A stretch of DNA of 18,167 nucleotides from an uncultured Flavobacteriales bacterium (GCA_938084875.1 CALKFX010000108.1:1-18167), one strand, 5' to 3'. Shown: positions 6,931-14,672, numbered from the stretch's first letter. Notes: generated from the sequence alone by a model not told the origin. Translations and numbers: made by a program.

Positions 6931-8523
6931 TTAGTTATCTTCTGTTTTAAGCGTATAAGATATTTTTAACTGCGCTCTTCTAGCTCCATTAATTGGATCG
7001 TTATTTAATAGCATTACGGCTTTTGGACTCCAGTTATAATTTCTGACAATAGAATCAACAAGAGAGACTGGTAAGTCAGTAGGATTTAAAACTCTTACTC
7101 CTAATTGAGGTATATCTGTCACATTTCCTGCCAATAATTCTGAAATATAATCTGTTATTTTAAAAGAATAACTGTCTGGTCTTTTAGAATCATCTAAATC
7201 TAAAACTCCGCCTACTTCATCTACCCCTTCTGTTACAAAATCTAATATTTGTCTTGGCGCTGGTTCTGCACTTGCTGTTACACCATCTCTAAAAATAAAT
7301 AAATTGAAAGGGGTGGCTATGGTGTCTGAACCTACAATGTCTTGATCTACATATAAAGTTATTGTTGCGTCATTTATGAGCCAGTTTTTGGTTCTTAACT
7401 CTTCTAATCCATCAGGAATAAGATTTCCATTAAGATCGTCTCCAAGAATTTTTAATTGAGCCATAGAACCAGCTGCCCCTTGAATTGGCACTTTGTTAAA
7501 TGCTGGCGATTGACCTGGTGTCATTTTATATTCACTGTTTCTTAATCCTGACAACAGGAAAGTATCTGTCTTTTTAATCGTGTCTATAACAATAGTTCCG
7601 CCTGCTCGTAATACTGTATTTGTATAGTATATATCTACTGAAGGCTGTAAAGAATTATTATTAAAGCTTAAAGACATTAATGATCCATTATCTCCTTCAG
7701 CTTGAATTTTTATTCCCCTAAAATATTCATTAAATGCGTCTTGAGTAGAAAAATTAGAAGTTTCGTATTGATCAAAAAGTATGTTTTTTATTAAGTCTTT
7801 CTTAAGAGGAATGCTAATAAATGGGTTGGAGTTAATATACTGAATAGTATCTGTATCGTATATTATACCAGAACTTAATCTTCTTAGTACAAAACGAGCG
7901 GTATCTCTTTTATTAGGTATGAATTGTGTGTCTTCAAAAAAGTTTAATTTTTCAGAAGAGACATTATAGGTCTCATCAGACAGGAAAGTATTTTGTATAG
8001 ACGGATTTGTTGGATCGAGTGTGCTTAAATAGGTAGTTAATCGAAAAACGTTTAACGTAAATGGCTGCGTTTGATTTCCAATGATTGAATCTAATTGAAA
8101 ATCTGGCCCAATTGCATCAGAGCCTATTAATGTAGCATTATACGGCAACCTTAACAAGACTGTGTCTATCGTTGTTACTACTATTGTGTCAGAGCCATAC
8201 TCTTCATCTACTTGAGTTAAATCTGCAGGAATACTTAACTGAGAAATGATTGATGCTTCAATTTTTTTATAGTTGTCGTTATTATAAACCCCTAATAAAT
8301 ATTGTCCTAAAATTCCTCCTATTTGTAATCCATCTGCTCGTACATTTGCAATGTCTTTTGCCGTAACTTCAATATTGAAAATTGTATCGTTTGTCGTAAA
8401 TTCTCCATTACTAACAATCGTGGTTCCTATATCTGTAAAATCCTCTTCACATGAAACTACTAATCCAATAAATATTGCTGTAACTGCAACAATGGATGTT
8501 GCTCTTATATATTTTTTTAACAT
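6931..8523 (-). CDS. DUF4270 surface lipoprotein
   Basis: A 530-residue lipoprotein of Bacteroidota family DUF4270, function unknown. The N-terminus has a basic start (MLKKYIR), a hydrophobic core and the lipobox LVVSC, placing the lipidated Cys at residue 25. The residues after it are EEDFTD, an acidic run resembling the lipoprotein export signal that sends Bacteroidota lipoproteins to the outer face of the outer membrane; surface exposure is therefore inferred. The mature protein is threonine-, aspartate- and isoleucine-rich and appears beta-rich (DTIVVTTIDTVLLRLP). It has no other cysteine and no visible catalytic motif. It sits 14 bp downstream of the starch-synthase-like gene and 17 bp upstream of glmS. 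I recall this gene order as common in Flavobacteriaceae. A link to cell-surface carbohydrate is only suggested by the neighbours. Confidence 0.9.
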   Translation of the reverse strand: MLKKYIRATSIVAVTAIFIGLVVSCEEDFTDIGTTIVSNGEFTTNDTIFNIEVTAKDIANVRADGLQIGGILGQYLLGVYNNDNYKKIEASIISQLSIPADLTQVDEEYGSDTIVVTTIDTVLLRLPYNATLIGSDAIGPDFQLDSIIGNQTQPFTLNVFRLTTYLSTLDPTNPSIQNTFLSDETYNVSSEKLNFFEDTQFIPNKRDTARFVLRRLSSGIIYDTDTIQYINSNPFISIPLKKDLIKNILFDQYETSNFSTQDAFNEYFRGIKIQAEGDNGSLMSLSFNNNSLQPSVDIYYTNTVLRAGGTIVIDTIKKTDTFLLSGLRNSEYKMTPGQSPAFNKVPIQGAAGSMAQLKILGDDLNGNLIPDGLEELRTKNWLINDATITLYVDQDIVGSDTIATPFNLFIFRDGVTASAEPAPRQILDFVTEGVDEVGGVLDLDDSKRPDSYSFKITDYISELLAGNVTDIPQLGVRVLNPTDLPVSLVDSIVRNYNWSPKAVMLLNNDPINGARRAQLKISYTLKTEDN

Positions 8524-8537
8524 AACTACTTTTAAAT

Positions 8538-9347
8538 TTACTCTTCAGAGATAAGTTCTTTGTAAAAATTTAAATATTCTTCATAAGAATCTTCTTGCTG
8601 ATATGACAGTTTTGGTACATCTGTTTTATTAATTTCTTCTTCTAGTTCTTTAGGAATTTCTTCACTTCCGTGAACAATAGCATCTGAATTAGACACAGCA
8701 CTTTTTAATATATTTATGTAGTTTGGTTCTTCTAGTACGCTTGTTTTGTCATCTGAAATTTTATCAAATTTGATTTTTTCAACCAAATCTTTGTTAAGAG
8801 TTCCTTCAAAATCTTTGTTGTAAACCGATATGACAATCTTACTTTCAGAAAATAAAGGCTCTTCACTGTAGTATTCTTTCAAATAAAGTGGTAATAATGA
8901 AGCCATCCAACCATGAACGTGGATAATGTCTGGCGCCCAATTTAATTTTTTTACAGTTTCTACAACTCCCTTTGCAAAGAAGATTGCTCGCTCATCATTA
9001 TCAGAAAACAACGCATCGTCTTCATCAGAAAAAATTGCTTTTCTTTTGAAATATTCATCATTATCAATAAAATAAACCTGCATTCTTTCCTTAGGAATAG
9101 AGGCTACTTTTATAATTAAAGGCATGTCCATATCATTGATAATCAAATTCATACCAGATAAACGAATTACCTCATGAAGCTGATGTCTCCTTTCATTAAT
9201 CACGCCAAAACGTGGCATAAATATTCTTGTTTGAACCCCTTTAGAATGCGCTTTCTTCGCTACATTAAATGCAGTAGATGCTATCTCTGTTTCTGGTAAA
9301 TAAGGTACAACCTCAGAAGAAACATACAATATTCTCTTATCTTTCAT
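8538..9347 (-). CDS. Starch/glycogen-synthase-like protein, N-terminal domain only, probably not catalytic
   Basis: A 269-residue protein resembling the N-terminal half of GT5 glycogen synthases (RILYVSSEVVPYLPETEIAS at the start). True GlgA enzymes are about 470 residues or more with two Rossmann domains; here the second is absent. The KTGGL motif that binds ADP-glucose is replaced by PETEIA (18-23). The HDWHA motif is HGWMA (145-149), losing its second His. The TVHN motif is SVYN (174-177). These losses suggest it is not a glycogen synthase, although databases often name it so. The C-terminal 50 residues are acidic. It is first in an operon with the DUF4270 gene and glmS, divergent from panC. 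A TAGTTTTG element on its strand lies 27 bp upstream of the ATG. A role in sensing or scaffolding is possible but unproven. Confidence 0.85.
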   Translation of the reverse strand: MKDKRILYVSSEVVPYLPETEIASTAFNVAKKAHSKGVQTRIFMPRFGVINERRHQLHEVIRLSGMNLIINDMDMPLIIKVASIPKERMQVYFIDNDEYFKRKAIFSDEDDALFSDNDERAIFFAKGVVETVKKLNWAPDIIHVHGWMASLLPLYLKEYYSEEPLFSESKIVISVYNKDFEGTLNKDLVEKIKFDKISDDKTSVLEEPNYINILKSAVSNSDAIVHGSEEIPKELEEEINKTDVPKLSYQQEDSYEEYLNFYKELISEE

Positions 9348-9365
9348 TAAATTTAAGCCTTTGTA

Positions 9366-9381
9366 TAAGTTTGCAAAACTA
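9366..9381. promoter_or_regulatory. Back-to-back -7-like elements, divergent intergenic region
   Basis: The plus strand reads TAAGTTTG at 9366-9373, directly followed by CAAAACTA at 9374-9381, whose complement is TAGTTTTG. Both fit the Bacteroidota -7 consensus TAnnTTTG. The minus-strand copy is 27 bp before the starch-synthase-like gene ATG and is a good candidate for its promoter. No clear -33 TTG was seen at the expected spacing. Confidence 0.5.
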
Positions 9382-9413
9382 CGAATTTTTATGTAAAATT
9401 CATGTTAAAATGC

Positions 9414-9421
9414 TAAGTTTG
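9414..9421 (+). promoter_or_regulatory. Candidate -7 element for panC
   Basis: TAAGTTTG matches TAnnTTTG and ends 22 bp before the panC ATG, giving a short leader. No clear -33 TTG box precedes it. Confidence 0.55.
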
Positions 9422-9443
9422 CGGTCATATACACCATTGCATT

Positions 9444-10292
9444 ATGAAGGTTTTTAAAACCAAGACGGAACTCAAAACATATTTTAAAGAAATTAAGTCT
9501 GAAAATGATAAAATAGGTTTTGTCCCCACCATGGGAGCTCTTCACCAGGGCCACCTGTCTTTAATAAAGCAATCCAAAGAAAATAATCACTTTACGGTAG
9601 CAAGTATTTTTGTAAATCCAACTCAATTTGATAAAAAGGAAGATTTAGATAATTATCCTAAAACTCTTGAATCTGATTTAGATTTATTAGAAAAAGCAGC
9701 GTGTGATATTGTTTTTGCCCCTTCAATTGAAGAAATTTATCATGATAACATTGTTTCTATTCATTTTGACTTTGATGGTTTAGAAAACGAAATGGAAGGA
9801 AAGTATAGAGCAGGTCATTTTAACGGCGTTGGAACTATCTTAAAAACATTATTTGAAATCATAGCACCAACAAATGCTTACTTTGGTGAAAAAGATTTTC
9901 AACAATTACAAATAGTGCGTAAAATGGTCAAAAAATCCAAACTATATGTTTCGGTTATTGGCTGTCCAATTTATAGAGAAGACAGCGGTTTAGCTATGAG
10001 TTCTCGAAACAAACGTTTATCAGAAAAAGAAAAAAAAGCTGCTTCTATTATCTATAAAGTGCTCAAAAAAGTTGTAGAAAAATCTTCTTCAGAAACTATC
10101 TCCGATATAGAACAATGGGTTTCTGTTGAATTTAAAAACCATCCTCTTTTTGATTTAGAATATTTTACAATCGCCGATATTGAAACGCTAAAAACTGTTT
10201 CCAAGCTTTCTCCTAATAGTCAGTATCGTGCCTTTATAGCGGTCTATGCAAACACTGTTCGATTAATTGATAATATCTCCATAAACACCTAA
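9444..10292 (+). CDS. panC: Pantothenate synthetase (pantoate--beta-alanine ligase)
   Basis: Joins pantoate and beta-alanine with ATP to make pantothenate, the coenzyme A precursor; cytoplasmic. The 282-residue length is normal. Motifs in order: PTMGALHQGHL (28-38), the ATP-binding HxGH signature; FVNPTQF (56-62); GEKDFQQL in the centre, which binds ATP and pantoate; and REDSGLAMSSRNKRLS, the conserved SSRN region closing the active site. All the key residues I know for the family appear present. The gene is divergent from the starch-synthase-like gene, with 96 bp between starts. panD follows after 56 bp and supplies the beta-alanine substrate, so the pair forms the last part of the pantothenate pathway. 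Confidence 0.98.
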   Translation: MKVFKTKTELKTYFKEIKSENDKIGFVPTMGALHQGHLSLIKQSKENNHFTVASIFVNPTQFDKKEDLDNYPKTLESDLDLLEKAACDIVFAPSIEEIYHDNIVSIHFDFDGLENEMEGKYRAGHFNGVGTILKTLFEIIAPTNAYFGEKDFQQLQIVRKMVKKSKLYVSVIGCPIYREDSGLAMSSRNKRLSEKEKKAASIIYKVLKKVVEKSSSETISDIEQWVSVEFKNHPLFDLEYFTIADIETLKTVSKLSPNSQYRAFIAVYANTVRLIDNISINT

Positions 10293-10336
10293 CTTCTTTT
10301 TGGCTAATTATATAATTCTAAAATTCAAAAAAGTAG

Positions 10337-10344
10337 TACTTTTG
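10337..10344 (+). promoter_or_regulatory. -7 element almost touching the panD start
   Basis: TACTTTTG fits TAnnTTTG and ends only 4 bp before the panD ATG (TTTGCAGCATG). If used, transcription would begin at or within a few bases of the start codon, giving a leaderless or near-leaderless panD mRNA. panD may also be read from the panC promoter. Confidence 0.5.
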
Positions 10345-10348
10345 CAGC

Positions 10349-10699
10349 ATGTTAGTTCAAGTAGTTAAATCTAAAATCCACCGTGTTAAAGTAACAGGTG
10401 CCGATTTAAATTATATAGGAAGCATTACCATTGATGAAGATCTAATGGATGCTGCAAATATTATTGAAGGTGAACGTATACAGGTTGTTAATAACGACAA
10501 TGGTGAACGTTTAGAAACTTACGTTATTCCTGGGCCAAGGAAAAGTGGTGAAATCACTCTAAATGGTGCCGCAGCAAGAAGGGTTGCGGTTGGAGATGTA
10601 TTAATATTGATCACTTACGGGTTTATGGATTTTGAAGAAGCAAAAACGTTTAAGCCATCTCTTGTTTTTCCAAACGAAGCCACTAATACGCTTAGCTAG
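10349..10699 (+). CDS. panD: Aspartate 1-decarboxylase proenzyme, pyruvoyl-dependent
   Basis: Decarboxylates aspartate to beta-alanine for pantothenate synthesis. The 116-residue proenzyme cleaves itself between Gly24 and Ser25 in YIGSITID (22-29), turning Ser25 into the pyruvoyl cofactor; both residues are present at the usual positions. Lys9 in VKSKIHR and the NGAAAR segment (about 75-80) are conserved active-site parts. IITYGFMD-like sequence near the C-terminus matches family members. It follows panC, whose product uses the beta-alanine, and its TAG is 2 bp before the TTG start of the next gene, so it is probably co-transcribed with that membrane protein. Confidence 0.98.
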   Translation: MLVQVVKSKIHRVKVTGADLNYIGSITIDEDLMDAANIIEGERIQVVNNDNGERLETYVIPGPRKSGEITLNGAAARRVAVGDVLILITYGFMDFEEAKTFKPSLVFPNEATNTLS

Positions 10700-10701
10700 T
10701 T

Positions 10702-11652
10702 TTGAATAGTAAAACCAAGAAATTTTTAAAAATAACACTCCCTCTTATCTTTGGAGGTTGTTTGGTTTGGTATTTATTTACCGTAATTCCGCCTGAAACT
10801 CTTTTAGATTATTTTAAAAATGCCAATTATTGGTGGATTGCCCTAGGTTTGTTCTTCGGAGTTTTAAGTCATTTATCTAGAGCTTATCGTTGGAAATTTA
10901 TGCTAGAACCAATGGGTTATAAGCCAAAATTTACCAACAGTGTTTTAGCTGTTTTAATTGGATGTTTCGTCAATTTAGCAATTCCAAGAGCAGGTGAAGT
11001 TTCTAGAGCAACTATCATGGCAAACTATGAAAATATTCCTTTTGAAAAAGGTTTTGGAACCATTGTCGCAGAAAGAATTGCTGATTTAGTGATGATGTTT
11101 TTAATCATCGGAATTACCTTATTAATTCAATTTGAATTTATTCTTCAACTCGTAAAAGAAAATTTCGATCCAATAAAAATTTCAATTTTATTTGGTGGAA
11201 GTTTAATTGGTGGGTTTCTTTTTTATAGATATCTAAGAAAATCAACCTCAGGAATTGGTTTAAAAATTAAAAACTTCGTTAAGAGTTTAGTTGAAGGTGT
11301 GACTTCTATTTTTAGAATGAAAAACAAATGGGCGTTTATTTTTCATACCGTATTTATTTGGATAATGTATGTGTTGATGTTTTGGGCAACTATTCCTGCT
11401 ATTGAAGGACTTCAAGTTCCTTTTGGCGGAATTCTAGTTGGATTTATTGCAGGAGGTTTTAGTATTGCTGCTACAAATGGTGGTGTTGGATTATATCCAC
11501 TAGCGGTTGCAGGTGCATTTACTTTATTTGGTGTTACTGAAGAGCCTTCTACTGCTTTTGGAAGCGTAATGTGGGCTGCCCAAACGGTAATGGTTATTGT
11601 TTTTGGAGGACTTTCATTTTTACTCTTACCAATCTACAATAAAGCAAAGTAA
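10702..11652 (+). CDS. Lysylphosphatidylglycerol-synthase-like transmembrane protein (UPF0104)
   Basis: A 316-residue inner-membrane protein of the LPG synthetase transmembrane (MprF N-terminal/UPF0104) family. About seven or eight hydrophobic segments are visible, including residues 11-27, 43-59, 76-93, 120-147 and several from 160 to the end. SHLSRAYRWKFMLEP (58-72) and GCFVNLAIPRAGEVSRA (87-103) are typical family signatures. The cytoplasmic synthase half of MprF is absent, so lysine transfer is not expected; such stand-alone domains are thought to handle lipids, substrate unknown. The start is TTG: the next Met is residue 67, inside a conserved region, so an ATG start would remove the first membrane segments. 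It starts 2 bp after the panD stop, implying coupling. Confidence 0.88.
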   Translation: MNSKTKKFLKITLPLIFGGCLVWYLFTVIPPETLLDYFKNANYWWIALGLFFGVLSHLSRAYRWKFMLEPMGYKPKFTNSVLAVLIGCFVNLAIPRAGEVSRATIMANYENIPFEKGFGTIVAERIADLVMMFLIIGITLLIQFEFILQLVKENFDPIKISILFGGSLIGGFLFYRYLRKSTSGIGLKIKNFVKSLVEGVTSIFRMKNKWAFIFHTVFIWIMYVLMFWATIPAIEGLQVPFGGILVGFIAGGFSIAATNGGVGLYPLAVAGAFTLFGVTEEPSTAFGSVMWAAQTVMVIVFGGLSFLLLPIYNKAK

Positions 11653-11762
11653 TTTTTAAACTTTCTCAGCAGAGTAGCATAGCTTTCAATACTTCCTTTT
11701 TTTTAACAAAAAAAGAGCGAAACAAGACATTCTATCTAAATTTCGAGAGGTTATTACTTTTA

Positions 11763-11782
11763 TATAATTTTTAAAAATTATA
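11763..11782. repeat. 20-bp perfect AT-only palindrome upstream of radA
   Basis: The sequence TATAATTTTTAAAAATTATA is its own reverse complement. It lies 15 bp upstream of the TAACTTTG element before radA. It could be an operator, an UP-like AT tract or chance in AT-rich DNA. Confidence 0.5.
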
Positions 11783-11797
11783 CACTGATAAACTTTG

Positions 11798-11805
11798 TAA
11801 CTTTG
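11798..11805 (+). promoter_or_regulatory. Candidate -7 element for radA
   Basis: TAACTTTG fits TAnnTTTG and lies 27 bp before the radA ATG, inside a short tandem repeat (GTAACTTT twice). The remainder of the 180-bp gap from 11653 holds only AT-rich sequence with no clear gene or strong terminator. Confidence 0.5.
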
Positions 11806-11832
11806 TAACTTTCAACCTCTGTAACTAAATCA

Positions 11833-13191
11833 ATGGCTAAAGCTAAAACTACATTTTTTTGTCAAAATTGTGGAGCTCAACATGCAAAATGGATGGGCCA
11901 ATGCAATACGTGTAATGAATGGAATACAATTGTTGAAGAAGTAATTCAGAAAGAAGTAGCTAGAGAATGGAAACAATCTAACGGTATAAAAACCATTTCA
12001 AAACCACTTAAAATTGAAGAAATTCAATTAGATCCAGAGGAAAGAATTCCAACTAAAAATAAAGAATTAGATACTGTATTAGGCGGTGGTCTTGTAAAAG
12101 GTTCGGTTACTTTATTAGGCGGTGAACCAGGTATAGGAAAGTCTACGTTGTTATTGCAAGTTGCTTTATCTATCACTCATAAAGTATTGTATGTTTCTGG
12201 TGAAGAAAGTCAATCTCAAATAAAAATGAGAGCAGAAAGAATCCTAAATCAGGCGTCTAATTGTCTCATTTTAACAGAAACAAATACGCAGCAAATCTTT
12301 AAGAATATCGAAGAAGTTTCTCCTGATGTTTTAGTGATAGATTCTATTCAAACACTTCATACAAACTCTATGGAGGCGTCTCCAGGAAGTATTTCTCAAA
12401 TTAGAGAAACAACTGCAGAACTCATAAAATTTGCCAAAGAAACTGAAACTCCTGTTTTACTAATTGGACATATAAACAAAGAGGGGCAAATTGCTGGTCC
12501 AAAAATTCTGGAACACATGGTTGATGTTGTTTTACAGTTTGAAGGCGATAGAAATCATACCTACAGAATTTTACGCTCTCAAAAAAACAGGTTTGGTTCT
12601 ACGGCAGAATTAGGTATTTATGAAATGTTATCTGATGGATTACGAGAAGTCTCTAATCCCTCTGAGATTCTAATTTCAAAAAAAGACGCCGATTTAAGCG
12701 GAACTGCAATTGCTTCTACTTTAGAAGGAATTCGCCCTTTAATGATTGAAATTCAGGCCTTGGTAAGTACAGCTGTTTACGGAACACCACAAAGAACCAC
12801 AACGGGTTACAATCTAAAACGATTGCATATGGTCTTGGCTGTTTTAGAAAAAAGAGCCGGATTTAAACTGGCTGCAAAAGATGTTTTTTTAAATATTACC
12901 GGTGGAATAAGTATCGATGATCCAGCGATTGATTTGGCAGTTGTTGCCTCCATTTTGTCATCAAACCAAGATATTGCAATTTCTCCCAATGTATGCTTTG
13001 CGGCAGAAATTGGATTAGCAGGAGAAATCAGACCCGTTTCAAAAATAGACCAACGAATTTCTGAAGCAAAAAAATTAGGCTACAAAACTTTTGTTGCTTC
13101 TAAGTACAATAAAATAACCATCAAAGACAAGGACATTAAACTGATTCTTGTTGGAAAAATAGAAGAAGTGTTTGCAACACTTTTTGCTTAA
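11833..13191 (+). CDS. radA: DNA repair protein RadA
   Basis: RecA-like branch-migration helicase that helps process recombination intermediates; cytoplasmic. The 452-residue length is normal. The N-terminal C4 zinc finger is at C10, C13, C24 and C27 (CQNC, CNTC). Walker A is GEPGIGKST (97-105). The RadA-specific KNRFG motif is present in SQKNRFGSTAELG, near residue 256. The C-terminal third is the Lon-protease-like domain, with ITGGISIDDPAIDLAV and FAAEIGLAGEIRPV. All expected motifs look intact. The gene stands alone on the plus strand, with its own candidate -7 element upstream and a hairpin terminator 30 bp downstream. Confidence 0.98.
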   Translation: MAKAKTTFFCQNCGAQHAKWMGQCNTCNEWNTIVEEVIQKEVAREWKQSNGIKTISKPLKIEEIQLDPEERIPTKNKELDTVLGGGLVKGSVTLLGGEPGIGKSTLLLQVALSITHKVLYVSGEESQSQIKMRAERILNQASNCLILTETNTQQIFKNIEEVSPDVLVIDSIQTLHTNSMEASPGSISQIRETTAELIKFAKETETPVLLIGHINKEGQIAGPKILEHMVDVVLQFEGDRNHTYRILRSQKNRFGSTAELGIYEMLSDGLREVSNPSEILISKKDADLSGTAIASTLEGIRPLMIEIQALVSTAVYGTPQRTTTGYNLKRLHMVLAVLEKRAGFKLAAKDVFLNITGGISIDDPAIDLAVVASILSSNQDIAISPNVCFAAEIGLAGEIRPVSKIDQRISEAKKLGYKTFVASKYNKITIKDKDIKLILVGKIEEVFATLFA

Positions 13192-13218
13192 ACTTCGACA
13201 AGCTTAGCTTAATAAAAA

Positions 13219-13252
13219 AACCGAGCATAAAGCTCGGTTCGTATTTGTTTTA
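13219..13252. terminator. Bidirectional intrinsic terminator between radA and the hemD-like gene
   Basis: AACCGAGC (13219-13226) pairs with GCTCGGTT (13232-13239) around the loop ATAAA, an 8-bp stem. A T-rich run follows on the plus strand (TTCGTATTTGTTTT). The A-run before it (AATAAAAAAA) supplies a U-tract on the minus strand. It lies in the 74-bp gap between convergent genes and could stop both. Confidence 0.85.
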
Positions 13253-13265
13253 TAAAAAAGGGATC

Positions 13266-14012
13266 TTACTTTTTATTTGCTTCTTTAATGTACTTTTCTA
13301 AAGCCATTGTCATAGAAGGTGTTTCTGGCGAAGGTGCAGTAATATTGCACTTTAAGCCTGCTTCTGTCGCGGCATTGACTGTTGAGTTTCCAAAAACAGC
13401 AATTCTAGTATTGTTTTGTTTAAAGTCTGGAAAGTTCTCAAATAATGATTCGATTCCTGAGGGACTAAAAAACACTAATATATCGTAAAAAACATCTTCT
13501 AAATCTGACAAATCACTAATCACAGTTTTGTATAAAATGGCTCTTGTCCAGTTTACTCCCAAAGCATCTAATTCTTCTGGAATTAACGGCTTCAATTTAT
13601 CAGAAGATGGTAATAAAAACTTTTCGTCTTTATGCTTCTTAATTAACTTTCCTAATTCTGGGAATGTTCTGTTACCAACATAAATTTTACGCTTTCTATA
13701 CACAACATATTTCTGTAAATAATACGCAACAGCTTCAGATTGACAAAAATATTTCATCGCATCTGGCACTTTAAAACGCATTTCTTCAGCTATTCTAAAA
13801 AAATGATCTACAGCATTTCTGCTTGTTAGCACAATAGCCGTAAATTTCGATAAATCAATTTTTTGACTTCTTACTTCTTTAGAAGAAACACCCTCAACAT
13901 GGATAAAAGATCTAAAATCTATTTTGACCTTTTGTTTGTCAGACAATTCAGAATACGGGGAAGTTTCCGTTTTAGGTTCTGGTTGCGATACTAAGATTGT
14001 TTTCACTTTCAT
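13266..14012 (-). CDS. hemD: Uroporphyrinogen-III synthase (HemD-like)
   Basis: Closes hydroxymethylbilane to uroporphyrinogen III, the first macrocycle of haem and other tetrapyrroles; cytoplasmic. The 248-residue length fits. HemD is poorly conserved, but the two-domain pattern is clear: VLTSRNAVDHFF (61-72) is the first domain signature, YVGNRTFPELG (111-121) the linker, FFSPSGIESLF (181-191) the second domain, then IAVFGNSTVNAATEAGL (204-220) and the PSPETPSM segment near the end. It follows the DUF4271 membrane-protein gene after 18 bp on the same strand. A TACATTTG element on its strand lies 67 bp upstream, inside the 3' end of that gene, so it may have its own promoter as well. Assignment is good; the catalytic activity is assumed from the family. 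Confidence 0.88.
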   Translation of the reverse strand: MKVKTILVSQPEPKTETSPYSELSDKQKVKIDFRSFIHVEGVSSKEVRSQKIDLSKFTAIVLTSRNAVDHFFRIAEEMRFKVPDAMKYFCQSEAVAYYLQKYVVYRKRKIYVGNRTFPELGKLIKKHKDEKFLLPSSDKLKPLIPEELDALGVNWTRAILYKTVISDLSDLEDVFYDILVFFSPSGIESLFENFPDFKQNNTRIAVFGNSTVNAATEAGLKCNITAPSPETPSMTMALEKYIKEANKK

Positions 14013-14030
14013 AATCTACTTCTTACCTAT

Positions 14031-14672
14031 TTAAAATAACAATTTAAACAAAACGAATAGCGACGCTATTTCGAAGGCGCAAATGTACAAAATAAAATAA
14101 AACAACTCTTTAATAATCAGGTTTTTGTTATTAAATAAAATCAAGAGGAATCTCACAGAAAAAAGGATTATAAAGCCTGATATTAAAAAGGATTTATCTT
14201 GAAAGCTATAAAAATAAAACAGATTTAAAATTAACAACCCAATGCTTACCGTATATAAATAGCTTCTTTTCGATAAAAAGAAGTGTAATAATACCTCTTT
14301 TACTTCAAAGAGTGTCATCAATAGTGATTCTATGATAAATCTTAAAATCATATATATAAATACAATTAATGAAAGACTTAAGTATTCTGAAAAAAGAAAA
14401 GTGTTATCATTTTGATGATTATTTATGATAAAATAAATAGTCATAGATAGCATCAAAAAAGAAAAAAAAGTAAACACAGAATGGAAGAAAGAAATCATCG
14501 GCTGTTTTTCTTCTGATTCTATTTCAATAAAGCCTTTATTAAAAAAAGAGGTTGCATACCCTTTTAATTTATCAGCACTAAAGAGTTTTAATAAAAACAA
14601 TAATACAAGCGAAGACACAAAAATTAATACAATCCAATTGTTTGATAAAACACCTCGTTGAAGAGCCTCCAT
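14031..14672 (-). CDS. DUF4271 integral membrane protein
   Basis: A 213-residue membrane protein resembling DUF4271 of Bacteroidota, function unknown. Hydrophobic segments are visible near residues 13-30, 64-83, 92-112, 136-153, 159-180 and 189-211, suggesting about six membrane spans. Residues 31-60 form a polar, charged stretch (SADKLKGYATSFFNKG, then EIESEEKQ). No catalytic motif or signal peptidase site is visible. It precedes the HemD-like gene by 18 bp, an order I recall as conserved in this lineage, hinting at a link with tetrapyrrole metabolism that is unproven. It is divergent from the GT2 gene. A TAATTTTG element on its strand lies 28 bp upstream of the ATG. Confidence 0.8.
   Translation of the reverse strand: MEALQRGVLSNNWIVLIFVSSLVLLFLLKLFSADKLKGYATSFFNKGFIEIESEEKQPMISFFHSVFTFFSFLMLSMTIYFIINNHQNDNTFLFSEYLSLSLIVFIYMILRFIIESLLMTLFEVKEVLLHFFLSKRSYLYTVSIGLLILNLFYFYSFQDKSFLISGFIILFSVRFLLILFNNKNLIIKELFYFILYICAFEIASLFVLFKLLF
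14080..14087 (-). promoter_or_regulatory. Possible internal -7 element for the hemD-like gene
   Basis: The minus strand reads TACATTTG followed by CGCC, fitting TAnnTTTG. It lies inside the end of the DUF4271 gene, 67 bp upstream of the hemD-like ATG. It may be chance, since this motif is common in AT-rich DNA. Confidence 0.3.

Noticed and set aside
11696..11719. T-run/A-run hairpin after the UPF0104 gene as an intrinsic terminator
   Set aside because: The stem would be almost only A-U pairs with no trailing U-tract, too weak to call.
12807..12989. Minus-strand open frame within radA
   Set aside because: It is antisense to the conserved Lon-like domain of RadA with no start context or similarity.
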